Numbered from the stretch's first letter, positions 44,970-54,550 are shown. The stretch: DNA of 64,000 bases from Xenococcus sp. PCC 7305 (GCF_000332055.1 NZ_ALVZ01000226.1:1-64000), one strand, 5' to 3'. Numbers and translations: made by a program. Notes: a model not told the origin generated them from the letters alone.

Positions 44970-47258
44970 ATGCCCCAATCTACTTCCTTCGGCTTCGGCC
45001 GAGTAAACTTAAGAAATCGGCTCTTGTCTGTAATCTTACCTACAGTCTTAGGTACACTAACCCTGTCAAGTTTACTGGGATATCGGTTTCTCGTCAGAGA
45101 AAAAGCTCAGCAGGAAATCAAACAGAAACTGGCGAGTCAGGTGACTCTGCAAATTATCACCCCAAAGGATAATCGAGCGCTTCGATCTAATAGTTCTCAG
45201 GGAATAAATAATGATTTGGATCTGAGCGGTGAAGGTGATTGGGCAACAATCGCGAACTTGCTCTTAAAATCGGAGAATAACCTAGAAAGTTTAACTGAGC
45301 AACTACAAACAAGCTATGGGCTGCAAGATCTAACAGTCGAACCTTATGGGTCTGACAATGAATCATTGATAGTGAGCTTTTCCGCTAAGAACAAATACTA
45401 CCGTTTACTGCCCATTAAAGAGCAAAATCAGGTTGCCATTGCTTTTGTTGATCAACGACAACGACAAGCTGCGGGTAGCGAGTTGATTCCCCTCCTATTG
45501 CCGAGCGCTCTTTTTATGGGTATCACAGTGACGATCATCATTATTTTGTTGGCGAATAAACTTTCTCAACCTTTGGTGGATTTAGCGACCACTGCCGAAA
45601 GAGCTGCGGCTGGAGACCTGGACATCGTAGCTCAACCAAAAGGAACATTAGAGACTCAAACTTTAGCAAGTAGTTTCAATAATTTAATTTTTCAAGTTAA
45701 AAAGCTTCTAGAACAACAAAAAGAAGAGACTTTACAGGCTAAAACTCTTAGGGATATTATTCTCGAGATTAATAACTTACAAGATGTCCAACTGATTAGC
45801 GAAACTATCGTTGAGAAACTACATTCAGCCTTGCATGCCGATCGGGTTTTATTTTATAACTTGGCAGAGTCTGAGACTGGAATTGTCATGGCTGAGAGTC
45901 TCAGTTCGGGATATTCATCAACTCTTGGAGAAGTAATTTATGCTTCCGAGGTTATGCAAGAATTGCTCACCCAAGCTCAGGAAAATCAGGTACAAGAATT
46001 CTCAAATATTCAAGAAACGGAGTTTTCCCCATCCTATTTACAACTTCTAGAAGCTCTTGAAGTTAAGGCAAGCTTAACTTCTGCGATTAGATGTCAAGGG
46101 CAAGTTTTGGGTTTTTTGGTAGTTTATCAATGTCGTGAGGCTCGTACTTGGCAAGAACGAGAAATTGACCTTGTCGAGCAGGTAAGCAATCAAATGGTTT
46201 TGGCCTTAGATCGTTTAGACTTTCTGAAACAACAAAAAGATTCTGAAATAAAAGCTCAACAGGCCAGGGGACAACTGGAAAAAAGAGCCTGGCAATTACT
46301 CCAAGAAGTCGATGGCTTGACCAGTGGTGATTTAACTATTCGCGCAAAAATCACCGCAGATGAAATTGGTACGATTGCCGATTCTTATAATGCCACTATT
46401 GAAAGTTTACATGAACTTGTTACTCAGGTGAAAAATGTGGCGGCAGAAGTGGAAAATACCGCTGAAACTAACGAGAATTTGGTTCAGAAACTAGCAGTCA
46501 AAGCAGTAACCCAGGCAACTGCGATCGCTGAGACAGTAGAGCAAATTCAAACTATGACAGAATCGATTCACAATGTATCGGTCAATGCAGCACGAGCGGA
46601 AAAAATTGTCCAACAGGCCAGCAGTACTATTAATGATGGTGATCAGGCAATGAACCAAGCTGTTGTGAAAATTAATAGTCTGCAAGCGACGGTCATCGAG
46701 ACCGAGAAGAAAGTTAAGCGTCTAGGAGAATCTTCTCAAGAGATTTCTCAAGTAGTTAATTCCATTGGTCGCTTCGCTGCTCAAACCCATCTTTTGGCCT
46801 TAAAAGCTTCCATTGAAGCCGCTCGGGCAGGAGAGCAGGGTAAAGGCTTTGCGGTGATTGCGGAGGAAGTTCGTTCTTTGGCCGCTCAATCGGCGACAGC
46901 CACAGCAAATATTGATAATTTGGTAGCTAGGATTCAACTGGAAACCAATGAAGTGATCCGCGCTATGGCTTATGGCACGGAACAGGTGGTTACGGGAACG
47001 GAACTGGTTCAAAATACCCGTCAGAACCTGGGCAGCATTACCCATGCCAGCCAGGAAATTAGTCAATTAGTCAAGGAGATTGCCCAAGCTGCTAGTCAAC
47101 AATCAACAACCTCAAATTTAGTGAATGAAAATATTACCCATGTTGCTATTACTGCCCAAGAAAACTCCCAATCTGCAACTGAAGTTTCCCAAGAAATTGC
47201 TAAGCTACTTGCCGTAGCGACGAAATTGCAAGTAGGAATCGCCAAATTTAAAACTTAA
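44970..47258 (+). CDS. Second methyl-accepting chemotaxis protein with GAF domain
   Basis: 762 residues, the same architecture as the preceding gene: N-terminal helix (about 16-36), extracytoplasmic region, helix (about 170-195), HAMP, GAF (about 260-420), HAMP-like [20 protein letters not shown], and a signalling domain with tip FAAQTHLLALKASIEAARAGE. The tip has H and K where the first MCP has N and N, so it may differ in CheA contact. The GAF has SPSYLQLLEALEVKASL, with Ser355-Tyr356 where bilin-binding GAFs have Cys-His/Tyr; no DxCF is seen. Clearly a paralogue of 42583-44910, arisen by an old tandem duplication. Sixty bases separate the two genes. Confidence 0.9.
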   Translation: MPQSTSFGFGRVNLRNRLLSVILPTVLGTLTLSSLLGYRFLVREKAQQEIKQKLASQVTLQIITPKDNRALRSNSSQGINNDLDLSGEGDWATIANLLLKSENNLESLTEQLQTSYGLQDLTVEPYGSDNESLIVSFSAKNKYYRLLPIKEQNQVAIAFVDQRQRQAAGSELIPLLLPSALFMGITVTIIIILLANKLSQPLVDLATTAERAAAGDLDIVAQPKGTLETQTLASSFNNLIFQVKKLLEQQKEETLQAKTLRDIILEINNLQDVQLISETIVEKLHSALHADRVLFYNLAESETGIVMAESLSSGYSSTLGEVIYASEVMQELLTQAQENQVQEFSNIQETEFSPSYLQLLEALEVKASLTSAIRCQGQVLGFLVVYQCREARTWQEREIDLVEQVSNQMVLALDRLDFLKQQKDSEIKAQQARGQLEKRAWQLLQEVDGLTSGDLTIRAKITADEIGTIADSYNATIESLHELVTQVKNVAAEVENTAETNENLVQKLAVKAVTQATAIAETVEQIQTMTESIHNVSVNAARAEKIVQQASSTINDGDQAMNQAVVKINSLQATVIETEKKVKRLGESSQEISQVVNSIGRFAAQTHLLALKASIEAARAGEQGKGFAVIAEEVRSLAAQSATATANIDNLVARIQLETNEVIRAMAYGTEQVVTGTELVQNTRQNLGSITHASQEISQLVKEIAQAASQQSTTSNLVNENITHVAITAQENSQSATEVSQEIAKLLAVATKLQVGIAKFKT

Positions 47259-47274
47259 CGCTCCCAACTCTACC

Positions 47275-50200
47275 ATGTCTCTCAATCCCGAAATTCGCGA
47301 TCAAGCCTATCAATTTTTTATTGAAGAAGCACAAGAACTTTTACAAGTACTAGAAGATGGTCTACTTCATCTCCAAGAAGATCATAGTACGCCAAAAGTT
47401 CACGAATTGATGCGGGCAGCTCATTCGATCAAAGGAGGTGCTGCTAGTGTGGAATTGGATGGCATTAAAAAGTTAGCTCATCGTTTAGAAGATTTTTTTA
47501 AGGCTCTTTATAGTGACAAAGTTGAATTTGATGAACATCTAGAAAGTCTATTCCTCCAGGGATATGACTGTTTACGCAATCCGCTAAATGAACAAATTGA
47601 CACGGGAGCTTTTGATGAGGAAGCAGCCCTGGCTGCTGCTGAACCCATATTTGAGCAATTAGCAGAAATTTTGGCAGAAGCGCTACAAGAAGGGGAAAGC
47701 TATATTCCCAGTGCCACAGATCTTGGGGTTGACATTGTAGCCTCAATTTTTGAAATTGATGTGGCTCAATCTTTAGATCATCTTGAGCAGGTGTTGGCTA
47801 ACCCCCAAGATTTTAATATTGCTCAGGAATTGCAGACTCAGATCGATGTTTTAGCAGGTTTTGCTGAGCTTTTTAATCTCTCTGGTTTTAATGAAATTAT
47901 TGAGCTGGTAAATCAGGCGTTAGCTCAAAATTCAGAACAGGCTCTTGAGATCACACAAATCTTAGTTAGGGATTGCCAATCTGCGAGGACTGCCATTTTA
48001 GAGGGCGATCGCGATCGCGGAGGTGAACCTTCTCCTGAACTGTTGACTCTGGCCTCCAATGACTCTTTGCCAGTTAATGATCAAGGAATAATTGAAGCAG
48101 GGGTATTGCCCCTTGATGATGTTTTTGGTGACGATAGTTATTCTTTTGATGCGATCGCGACATCTGAAGAAGAGGCAACTCTTAGTGACATATTTGGGGT
48201 CTCCAAAAATTTTACCGAATCTGCCCCTCAAGATTTAACCTCTGAGGGCGCTGAACCATTGCCAGCGCCATCTCTAGACGATGTCTTTGGAGATCCCGAA
48301 GGTATTTTGGCCTCCACAGAATCAGAAATTTCTGGATCATTTGACGATGCTGATCCTGAAGCTTGGGACAGCATGATATTTCAACATAAGCCTTTGCTAG
48401 GGAAACTTACAGAAGCCTCTCTAGCTGCAACTTCCGATTTGGACAATGTTTTTGGTTCGATAAATTCCCAGAAAGAGACTTCTTTGCCTGATATTCCCTC
48501 AGAAATAGCAGAATTTGCTCCCCCAGAAAACCTCGAAGCAGCAGTCCAATCAGTTGGAGAAATTTTTGACCGTTTACCGGAAATAGAAGCAGTCCCCATT
48601 AATACTCCCGAATTATATCCTCCCAGCAGCCTATCCCCAGCTAAATCAACTCCGCACAAACAAGCATCCTTAGGTAGTAATCTGACTGTCAGAGTTGATC
48701 TAGATCGTCTAGAGAGAATGAATAATCTGATTGGAGAGCTGGTAATCAATCGTAATAGTCTCTCACTACAAAATGAACAATTACAAAGTAATGTTCAAGA
48801 CTTAATGGCCAAATTCACCTCTTTTCGTGCTCTGACTAGTAATTTACGGGAATTTTCCGATCAATTGCTAGTAGAAACGGAAAAATCTCCACAAAATTCC
48901 TTTCACCTTAGCCAAAATGGCTTGGCAGAATTTGATTCTCTGGAGATGGATAGTTATAGTAAATTACATCTTTTACTTCAAGAGATTCTCGAAGAGATTT
49001 TACAGCTTGAAGAAGGGGTAGATGATATTGCTCTATTTGCTCAACAATCTGATCGCACCATTAATTCACAACGCCAAATGTTGGGGCAGATGAGAGATGA
49101 AATGATGTGGGCGAGAATGTTACCTTTAGAACAAATTCTCAAACGCTTTCCTCGTACTTTACGAGATTTGTCTAATAAATATAGAAAGCCAGTGGATCTC
49201 AAAATGATAGGCACTGGAGTTTTAGTAGACAAGGCGGTGCTCGAAAAACTCTATGATCCGTTGCTCCATTTACTAAGAAATGCTTTTGATCATGGAATTG
49301 AACGTGCAGATCTGCGCCAACAACGGCGGAAACCAGAAACAGGACAAATTGAGATTCATGCCTATTATCAAGGTAATCAAACAGTTATTGAGATTAGAGA
49401 TGATGGTGAGGGGTTAAACGTCCAAAAAATTGCCAAAAAGGCGATCCAGAACGGCATGATTTCTCCTGCTGAAGTTGGCTCAATCAATAATGAAAGTCTC
49501 TTTAATTTAATATTCGAGCCAGGATTTTCCACTGCCGAGAAGGTTAGTGAAGTGTCTGGGCGTGGTGTCGGGATGAACGTTGTGCGATCTCAAATAGAAT
49601 CTCTGAAAGGAAACATTACTGTTCATTCCATTTCAGGTCAAGGGACTGCTTTTACTCTGCGTCTTCCTCTAACTTTAACCATTGCCAAACTATTAGTATT
49701 TTCGTTATCAGAAACTGCCTTTGCCATTCCTTCTGACAGCATCTCAGAAATTATTATTCCTCTACCCGAACAACTTAAATTATCAGGAAATCAAAGATTT
49801 CTCTTTTGGGAAGAAAATTTGGTGCCGATCTATTCTCTAGACGAAATACTGCAATATAATTGTTCAATCGCTACCAATCAGACTAGTAGTAAAGCTTTTG
49901 AATCTGTTGCTGCCCCAGAAGATTGGGCTTTGCCATTATTAGTATTACGACGAGGACAGAAATCTTTTGCCTTAGAAATCAAACGATTAATAAGTGAACA
50001 AGAACTGGTAATCAAGCCATTTAGTCAGGTGATGAAGGCTCCGCCCTATACCTATGGTTGTACTATTCTCGGAGATGGAACCTTAATTCCTGTTCTCAAT
50101 GGAATGATATTAATTGACGAATTTTTAGGAGTTGCTGATAATGTAGGCGTAATTAGGAAAGAGCAAGCTCCAAATCTGGATTTGGAGCAACAAGACTGGG

Positions 50201-51030
50201 ACTCTAATGAGGCGACTACTCAATCCTCTATGGTAAAACTCAAAACAATTATGGTTGTGGATGATTCTACGGCATTGCGAAGAACTATGGCTTTGAGTTT
50301 GGAAAAACAGGGATATAAAGTATTTCAGGCTAAAGATGGACGAGATGCTGTAGAACAATTTCGCAAGATTGTCGAACTCGATCTAATTGTTTGTGATATA
50401 GAAATGCCTAATATGAATGGATTTGAGTTTTTAGGGGTTCGACGTCGTGATTCCTCGATGAAAGAGGTTCCAGTGATCATGTTGACCTCTCGCAGTGGCA
50501 ATAAACATCGAAACTTAGCAACCCAACTAGGCGCAGATGGCTATTTTACAAAGCCCTATGTAGAGCAAGAATTTCTGAAAGAGCTGAAGAATATTTTGAG
50601 TACTCAAAAAAATAAGTCCAGCAAGCTAACTTCGACTACTTCAAAAATTTTAAACAAAGTAACTATTCTAATCATAGATGATTCTTCTTCTTTACGTCGC
50701 ACTATGACTTTGAGTTTAGAAAATCAAGGTTATCGAGTATTGCAAGCAAGAGATGGTCAAGAAGGATTAGCTCAAATGCGAAACAACCCTGACGTTGCCT
50801 TGGCAATTTGTGATATTGAAATGCCAAATATTAATGGGTTTGAGTTGTTAACAGCCCGTCTTCGAGAGTCGAACTTAAGGGAAATTCCGGTGGCGATACT
50901 TTCTTCTCGTAGTGGGGAAAAAAATCGCAATTTGGCAAATCAATTGGGGGCAAATGCCTACTTTAGTAAACCCTATGTGGAAAAAGAATTTTTATCGAGG
51001 ATTAAAAATTTAATTAAAACAAAACAATAA
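47275..51030 (+). CDS. Hybrid CheA histidine kinase with two C-terminal receiver domains
   Basis: 1251 residues. The HPt domain (about 1-105) has the phosphorylated His50 in AAHSIKGGA. A long acidic linker follows, with the motif LDDVFGD repeated in variants (about 275-395). Then come dimerisation (about 470-600), ATPase (about 620-800: N-box HLLRNAFDHG, G-boxes RDDGEGL and GRGVGMNVV), CheW-like (about 800-965), and two tandem receivers (about 990-1110 and 1130-1250), each with CDIEMPN as the phospho site. The two receivers are close relatives, pointing to duplication. Matches PixL/PilL-type kinases driving type IV pilus motility. It lies 16 bp after the second MCP gene. Confidence 0.94.
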   Translation: MSLNPEIRDQAYQFFIEEAQELLQVLEDGLLHLQEDHSTPKVHELMRAAHSIKGGAASVELDGIKKLAHRLEDFFKALYSDKVEFDEHLESLFLQGYDCLRNPLNEQIDTGAFDEEAALAAAEPIFEQLAEILAEALQEGESYIPSATDLGVDIVASIFEIDVAQSLDHLEQVLANPQDFNIAQELQTQIDVLAGFAELFNLSGFNEIIELVNQALAQNSEQALEITQILVRDCQSARTAILEGDRDRGGEPSPELLTLASNDSLPVNDQGIIEAGVLPLDDVFGDDSYSFDAIATSEEEATLSDIFGVSKNFTESAPQDLTSEGAEPLPAPSLDDVFGDPEGILASTESEISGSFDDADPEAWDSMIFQHKPLLGKLTEASLAATSDLDNVFGSINSQKETSLPDIPSEIAEFAPPENLEAAVQSVGEIFDRLPEIEAVPINTPELYPPSSLSPAKSTPHKQASLGSNLTVRVDLDRLERMNNLIGELVINRNSLSLQNEQLQSNVQDLMAKFTSFRALTSNLREFSDQLLVETEKSPQNSFHLSQNGLAEFDSLEMDSYSKLHLLLQEILEEILQLEEGVDDIALFAQQSDRTINSQRQMLGQMRDEMMWARMLPLEQILKRFPRTLRDLSNKYRKPVDLKMIGTGVLVDKAVLEKLYDPLLHLLRNAFDHGIERADLRQQRRKPETGQIEIHAYYQGNQTVIEIRDDGEGLNVQKIAKKAIQNGMISPAEVGSINNESLFNLIFEPGFSTAEKVSEVSGRGVGMNVVRSQIESLKGNITVHSISGQGTAFTLRLPLTLTIAKLLVFSLSETAFAIPSDSISEIIIPLPEQLKLSGNQRFLFWEENLVPIYSLDEILQYNCSIATNQTSSKAFESVAAPEDWALPLLVLRRGQKSFALEIKRLISEQELVIKPFSQVMKAPPYTYGCTILGDGTLIPVLNGMILIDEFLGVADNVGVIRKEQAPNLDLEQQDWDSNEATTQSSMVKLKTIMVVDDSTALRRTMALSLEKQGYKVFQAKDGRDAVEQFRKIVELDLIVCDIEMPNMNGFEFLGVRRRDSSMKEVPVIMLTSRSGNKHRNLATQLGADGYFTKPYVEQEFLKELKNILSTQKNKSSKLTSTTSKILNKVTILIIDDSSSLRRTMTLSLENQGYRVLQARDGQEGLAQMRNNPDVALAICDIEMPNINGFELLTARLRESNLREIPVAILSSRSGEKNRNLANQLGANAYFSKPYVEKEFLSRIKNLIKTKQ

Positions 51031-51052
51031 ACATTCAAATTATTTAAATACA

Positions 51053-51547
51053 ATGGGAAATAAACTCTTTAATGTTTCTAAATCTGCCACAATTCTCCCC
51101 CAGGTAATTAATTCTTCATTAAAACTCGTAGTTTTTGATGTTGGCATACTAACCTTGTCATTCCCAGTTGAACAAGTAACCAAAGTCACTAAATATACTC
51201 AAACTCATGGGAGTGGATTGAGCTACGTTAATTTGACTCATTTGGAAGAACAAGAAGTTACTGTTATTGACTTGCACCAAAAGCTGTTTAAAGTCAGCCA
51301 AAACGAACTTTCTTCCGACAAGGGCTATTTTATTATTACTAGTAATACTACTGGTGATTCTTTAGGCATTAGGGTTTTGCAAACTCCTACTTTGCTGGAT
51401 GTTTCATTTTCTAGAATCCGCATTTTACCTATCTCCTATCGCCATGCTGACACTTTAGAAATAGCTAGTCATGTTGCGGTTATTCCTCAAGGAGAGGAAA
51501 GATCAAAAACTATCTTTATTCTTGACGTAGATCGTTTGTGTTCATAG
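51053..51547 (+). CDS. Divergent CheW-like protein
   Basis: 164 residues with a CheW-type fold: LKLVVFDVGILTLSFPVEQVTKVTKY, a short loop, VTVIDLHQKLF, and GDSLGIRVLQTPTLLDV. It is less similar to CheW than the 41906 gene and lacks the clear NWRG-type motif. It ends the chemosensory operon, 22 bp after the CheA gene. It could tune the array, or act as the CheW for one of the two receptors. Assignment as CheW family is fairly safe; the role is inference. Confidence 0.7.
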   Translation: MGNKLFNVSKSATILPQVINSSLKLVVFDVGILTLSFPVEQVTKVTKYTQTHGSGLSYVNLTHLEEQEVTVIDLHQKLFKVSQNELSSDKGYFIITSNTTGDSLGIRVLQTPTLLDVSFSRIRILPISYRHADTLEIASHVAVIPQGEERSKTIFILDVDRLCS

Positions 51548-51628
51548 CCTAGACTGGCAAGCAATAGATCTAAGGCTTACCATTTTTGGGTTTTGCTACC
51601 CAAGTTGTGATATTAGTAGGTTGTGATA

Positions 51629-51847
51629 TTAGTAGCTAGTCAACCCTTTAAAAGAATAACCAATAAAAAGTCCGATTAACAAAGCCCAAACTTGACCAGA
51701 ATCAATAAAATTGTACCAAGCATCTGTCATCTGTCCTATGATATCGGCATCTTCAAAAGTTTGAGCCAATATGGTTGTGTTGGAGCTGGAATTATCAAAA
51801 GTCAGGTTTATTGTCCCATCGATTAGATGTAAATCGAAAGTTTCCAT
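51629..51847 (-). CDS. Small membrane protein, unknown
   Basis: 72 residues. A polar N-terminal half (METFDLHLIDGTINLTFDN) is followed by a C-terminal hydrophobic helix (VWALLIGLFIGYSFKG). No known family recognised. It has its own ATG about 90 bp from chlM on the same strand, with GGAAAATC before the start. It could be a tail-anchored thylakoid or plasma membrane peptide. It may equally be a non-conserved ORF. Confidence 0.45.
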   Translation of the reverse strand: METFDLHLIDGTINLTFDNSSSNTTILAQTFEDADIIGQMTDAWYNFIDSGQVWALLIGLFIGYSFKGLTSY

Positions 51848-51939
51848 TGATTTTCCTTAATTATGAATTGCACAACCAAACTAACAAATCTAAGAAAGAA
51901 CGTCTTGATAGTTTTTTAACTATTTAGATATTGGGGCAG

Positions 51940-52629
51940 TTAATCACGCACGGCTTCTAAAATGTCTGAATAATAGAAGCTAGTACTAGTTGCTCCTTTT
52001 CTTTCAATATGAAATCCATTATCGAGCAGAATTCGAATAATCTCTGATTCTTTATGTTGATAGGCACGAGTAGTTTTGGATGGTCCAGGAAAGAATTCAC
52101 CAATTTTTTTGAGAACTACGAGAAAAAGAGTTTTGGGTGCGAAACTTAAAATCAATCGAGAATCGGCCAATGATGCTAAGTGAGAAATCATTTTGGCGGC
52201 ATCTTCTGTGGGATAGTGAATCAGCACGTCTAGGCAAATGACAGTATGATACTTTCCGCTTAAAGATTCGAGATCTTGAACGGCAAAGGATATATTATCA
52301 GTGTTTCCTAATGCCAATTTAGCTTTCTGCTCCGCTTCTGTGACCATTTTTTCTGAAATATCACTAGCAGAAACTGTTGCCCCAGCTTTTGCCAGAGGAA
52401 TACTGAGACTACCAACGCCACAACCTGCATCACAGACAGATATCTGAGGTAAATTACCGTCGGCTTTTAACCATTGCGTAACTGTATCGATAGTTTGTTG
52501 ATGACCAAAGCGAATATCTTTTTGAACTTTATTTACTTCTTCGGTATCGCCATAGATTCTCCGCCAGCGATCGAACCCAACAGCATTAAAATAGTTTTTA
52601 ACAATCGCTTTATCGTTTGCAGTGGTCAT
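51940..52629 (-). CDS. chlM: Magnesium protoporphyrin IX methyltransferase
   Basis: A 229-residue SAM-dependent enzyme that esterifies the C13 propionate of Mg-protoporphyrin IX, the step after magnesium chelatase. The start KNYFNAVGFDRWRRIYGD is distinctive for ChlM. SAM motif I is VCDAGCGVGSLS (about 64-75), followed by ASDISEKMV and the LILSFAPKT block. Complete length. It is located after dxr on the same strand, 69 bp apart, so two pigment-related pathways (chlorophyll and isoprenoid) may share a transcript. Confidence 0.95.
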   Translation of the reverse strand: MTTANDKAIVKNYFNAVGFDRWRRIYGDTEEVNKVQKDIRFGHQQTIDTVTQWLKADGNLPQISVCDAGCGVGSLSIPLAKAGATVSASDISEKMVTEAEQKAKLALGNTDNISFAVQDLESLSGKYHTVICLDVLIHYPTEDAAKMISHLASLADSRLILSFAPKTLFLVVLKKIGEFFPGPSKTTRAYQHKESEIIRILLDNGFHIERKGATSTSFYYSDILEAVRD

Positions 52630-52697
52630 AATATGTTTTCTTTTGTTAAATTGCCCGCAAGTATTCTATCTTGTAACCTGTCTGTTAACTGCGGCAA

Positions 52698-53888
52698 TTA
52701 ATTCTTTAAATCTTTTTCTGCTTCGAGGACAGCTTTTCTTGCCCAGAGATCGCATTCGATAATGTCTTCTAAGCTAGGATTGAGATTGTTTTGACTGGAC
52801 GCGCGATCGCAGACTTTCTCGATCACTTGGGGAATACCCAGAAAATCAATCTTTTCGGCCAGAAATAAAGCTACAGCCTGTTCATTCGCCGCATTCAAAA
52901 TTGCCGGCATTAATCCTCCTGCTTTTCCTGCAGTATAAGCTAGCTCCATGCAGGGATATTTTTCCCGATCTGGCTCCCGAAAAGTGAGATTGCCCGCCTT
53001 AACCAAATCCAAAGGTTCCCAATCTGTATAAATTCTTTCTGGCCAGGATAGGGCATAAAGTAAAGGCAAACGCATGTCTGGCCATCCTAATTGAGCTAGC
53101 ATTGAGGTGTCTTGCACTTCAATCAGAGAATGAATAATACTCTGAGGATGAATCACAATATCTATATTGTCGTAATCCATGCCAAAAAGATAATGCGCTT
53201 CGATTACTTCTAAACCTTTATTCATTAAAGTTGCAGAATCGATCGTAATCTTTTGTCCCATCGACCAATTTGGATGCTTCAACGCATCTTGCACCGTAAC
53301 TGTAGCTAACTTCTCAGCAGGTAAATCACGGAAAGAACCACCAGAGGCCGTCAAAACGATTCTCCTTAAACCGCCTTCTGGGACACCTTGTAAACATTGG
53401 AAAATTGCAGAATGTTCTGAGTCAGCTGGTAATAACTTAACCCCATGTTTAGCAACTAAAGGTAAGATGACCGGCCCGCCTGCAATCAAAGTTTCTTTAT
53501 TTGCTAGGGCGATATCTTTGCCTGCTTCGATCGCAGCAATAGTTGGTAATAAACCTGCACAACCAACAATCCCTGTCACGACTGTTTCCGCATCTCCATA
53601 GCGAGCAACTTCGGCAATCCCTGTGGCACCGACTAATATTTTAGGGGGATTAATCAGATCTGCGATCGCGTCCCGTAATTCTGACAATTTTTCCTCATCG
53701 GAAATAGCGACAATTTCGGGTTGAAATTTTCGAATTTGTTTAACTAATAATGTAATGTTTCGCCCTGCGGCTAATCCAACTACTCGAAATTTATCCGGGT
53801 TATGGGTAACTATATCTAAGGTCTGTGTGCCAATGGAACCAGTTGATCCCAAAATGGTAATTGCTTTTTGTTTAATAGATAATTTCAC
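52698..53888 (-). CDS. dxr: 1-deoxy-D-xylulose 5-phosphate reductoisomerase
   Basis: About 396 residues, the second enzyme of the MEP isoprenoid pathway, making MEP with NADPH and a divalent metal. NADPH motif [14 protein letters not shown] is at the N-terminus. Metal- and substrate-binding blocks include [32 protein letters not shown] and [18 protein letters not shown] suggest a GTG start at 53888, because the frame upstream to an ATG at 53957 adds 23 residues absent from typical Dxr; the longer form is not excluded. The product feeds carotenoids, phytol and, via squalene, the hopanoid enzyme encoded at 54953-56851. Confidence 0.95.
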   Translation of the reverse strand: MKLSIKQKAITILGSTGSIGTQTLDIVTHNPDKFRVVGLAAGRNITLLVKQIRKFQPEIVAISDEEKLSELRDAIADLINPPKILVGATGIAEVARYGDAETVVTGIVGCAGLLPTIAAIEAGKDIALANKETLIAGGPVILPLVAKHGVKLLPADSEHSAIFQCLQGVPEGGLRRIVLTASGGSFRDLPAEKLATVTVQDALKHPNWSMGQKITIDSATLMNKGLEVIEAHYLFGMDYDNIDIVIHPQSIIHSLIEVQDTSMLAQLGWPDMRLPLLYALSWPERIYTDWEPLDLVKAGNLTFREPDREKYPCMELAYTAGKAGGLMPAILNAANEQAVALFLAEKIDFLGIPQVIEKVCDRASSQNNLNPSLEDIIECDLWARKAVLEAEKDLKN

Positions 53889-54004
53889 GTTAGTTATTGA
53901 TATAGATTCTTTTATAGCTACTGCAAGCAGTATCTTAGATTTTGGATCTCTTTTCAAGAATTAAAAAATAAAGTTGGGGGTAGCATAAAATTCAGACAAA
54001 AAAA

Positions 54005-54032
54005 TAACCTCGGGACGCTTATACCGAGGTTA
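54005..54032 (-). terminator. Strong intrinsic terminator, minus strand
   Basis: TAACCTCGG (54005-54013) and CCGAGGTTA (54024-54032) form a perfect 9-bp stem with a 10-base loop. On the minus strand it is followed directly by a seven-T run; on the plus strand no T run follows. No annotated minus-strand gene ends here, so it must stop either readthrough from shc or an unannotated transcript. Confidence 0.7.
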
Positions 54033-54053
54033 ATTCAGGAGAAATCGATTTAA

Positions 54054-54218
54054 ATGGAAAACTTAGAAACTAAAATCAACTAGCTAACAATAACAGAAGT
54101 AAAAAGTAAAGTTGTAACCGTTAATGCAGAAGATGCGCTTTTCTGTAGCTATACTGCGCCATTAACACATGCATTTGACCGTACAGCCATTACTAATGCG
54201 TTTGTTTCACGTTCGTGA
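54054..54218 (+). pseudogene. Possible small gene with in-frame amber codon
   Basis: An ATG at 54054 has AGGAG 11 nt upstream. After nine codons (MENLETKIN) there is TAG at 54081-54083, then the same frame runs 44 more codons to TGA at 54216-54218, including NAEDALFCSYTAPLTHAFD and ending VSRS. No ATG, GTG or TTG occurs after the TAG, so the second part could be made only by readthrough or from a rare start. No family recognised. It overlaps the minus-strand RNA candidate; at most one of the two readings may be right. Confidence 0.25.
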
Positions 54219-54247
54219 TTTATTTCTTAAACAAATGTAACAAATAT

Positions 54248-54276
54248 ATTTATTTTTGTAAAGTAAATATTGACAA
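54248..54276 (-). promoter_or_regulatory. Promoter candidate, minus strand
   Basis: On the minus strand TTGTCA, 17 bases, then ATAAAT. It faces dxr but is followed by a terminator before dxr, so it would drive a short transcript. Confidence 0.4.
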
Positions 54277-54387
54277 GCAATACCATGAAAGAAGAGGAGA
54301 GCTGGAAGAGTATTGTAAAGTCGTCTACCATAGAGGGTAAATAGCTTTCTTTTTCGATTAAGCGAGGAGATCAATAAAAATTTGCTC

Positions 54388-54416
54388 TTACGTTATTAGG
54401 ATAAAAATGCTATGCT
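54388..54416 (+). promoter_or_regulatory. Promoter candidate for the second RRM gene
   Basis: TTACGT at 54388-54393, a 17-base spacer, and TATGCT at 54411-54416. The predicted start near 54423 leaves a 5' UTR of about 128 nt, long like those of other cyanobacterial rbp genes, where the leader takes part in cold regulation. Confidence 0.45.
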
Positions 54417-54550
54417 CGGGGCTGAGAATCAATAGATTAAAGATTAGGTTTTTTCAGTATCCGAGGTTTTTCCGTAAAGTATTGAGCTATTTCTTTTCCC
54501 ATAATCTTGTCTCTCTAAACACAACATTCTAGTGAGAAGACAATTAAAAT

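Larger units (their letters stand above)
54005..54240 (-). ncRNA. Candidate small RNA, unknown family
   Basis: A promoter-like TTGTCA (54271-54276 complement), a 17-base spacer and ATAAAT (54248-54253 complement) point to a minus-strand start near 54240. About 235 nt later lies the strong terminator at 54005-54032. Between them an imperfect long stem can form: TTAATGGCGCAG pairs with CTGCATTAA. Short frames exist, the clearest encoding MAVRSNACVNGAV. It is upstream of dxr but ends before it, so it is an independent transcript if real. Confidence 0.35.
53958..54550. other. Long intergenic region, dxr / RRM gene
   Basis: No assured gene in 593 bp. It contains a minus-strand terminator (54005-54032), a 54-codon plus-strand frame broken by TAG (54054-54218), a promoter candidate on the minus strand (54248-54276), and the promoter and about 125-nt leader of the RRM gene (54388-54550). 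Confidence 0.75.

Noticed and set aside
44885-45172. 95-residue ORF overlapping the two MCP genes
   Set aside because: It lies in another frame across the end of one MCP and the start of the next, both of which are certain.
29867-54083. Amber codon reassignment (pyrrolysine-like) because two frames carry TAG
   Set aside because: Two damaged or doubtful frames are weak evidence, and no pyl genes are present; simple mutation is more likely.
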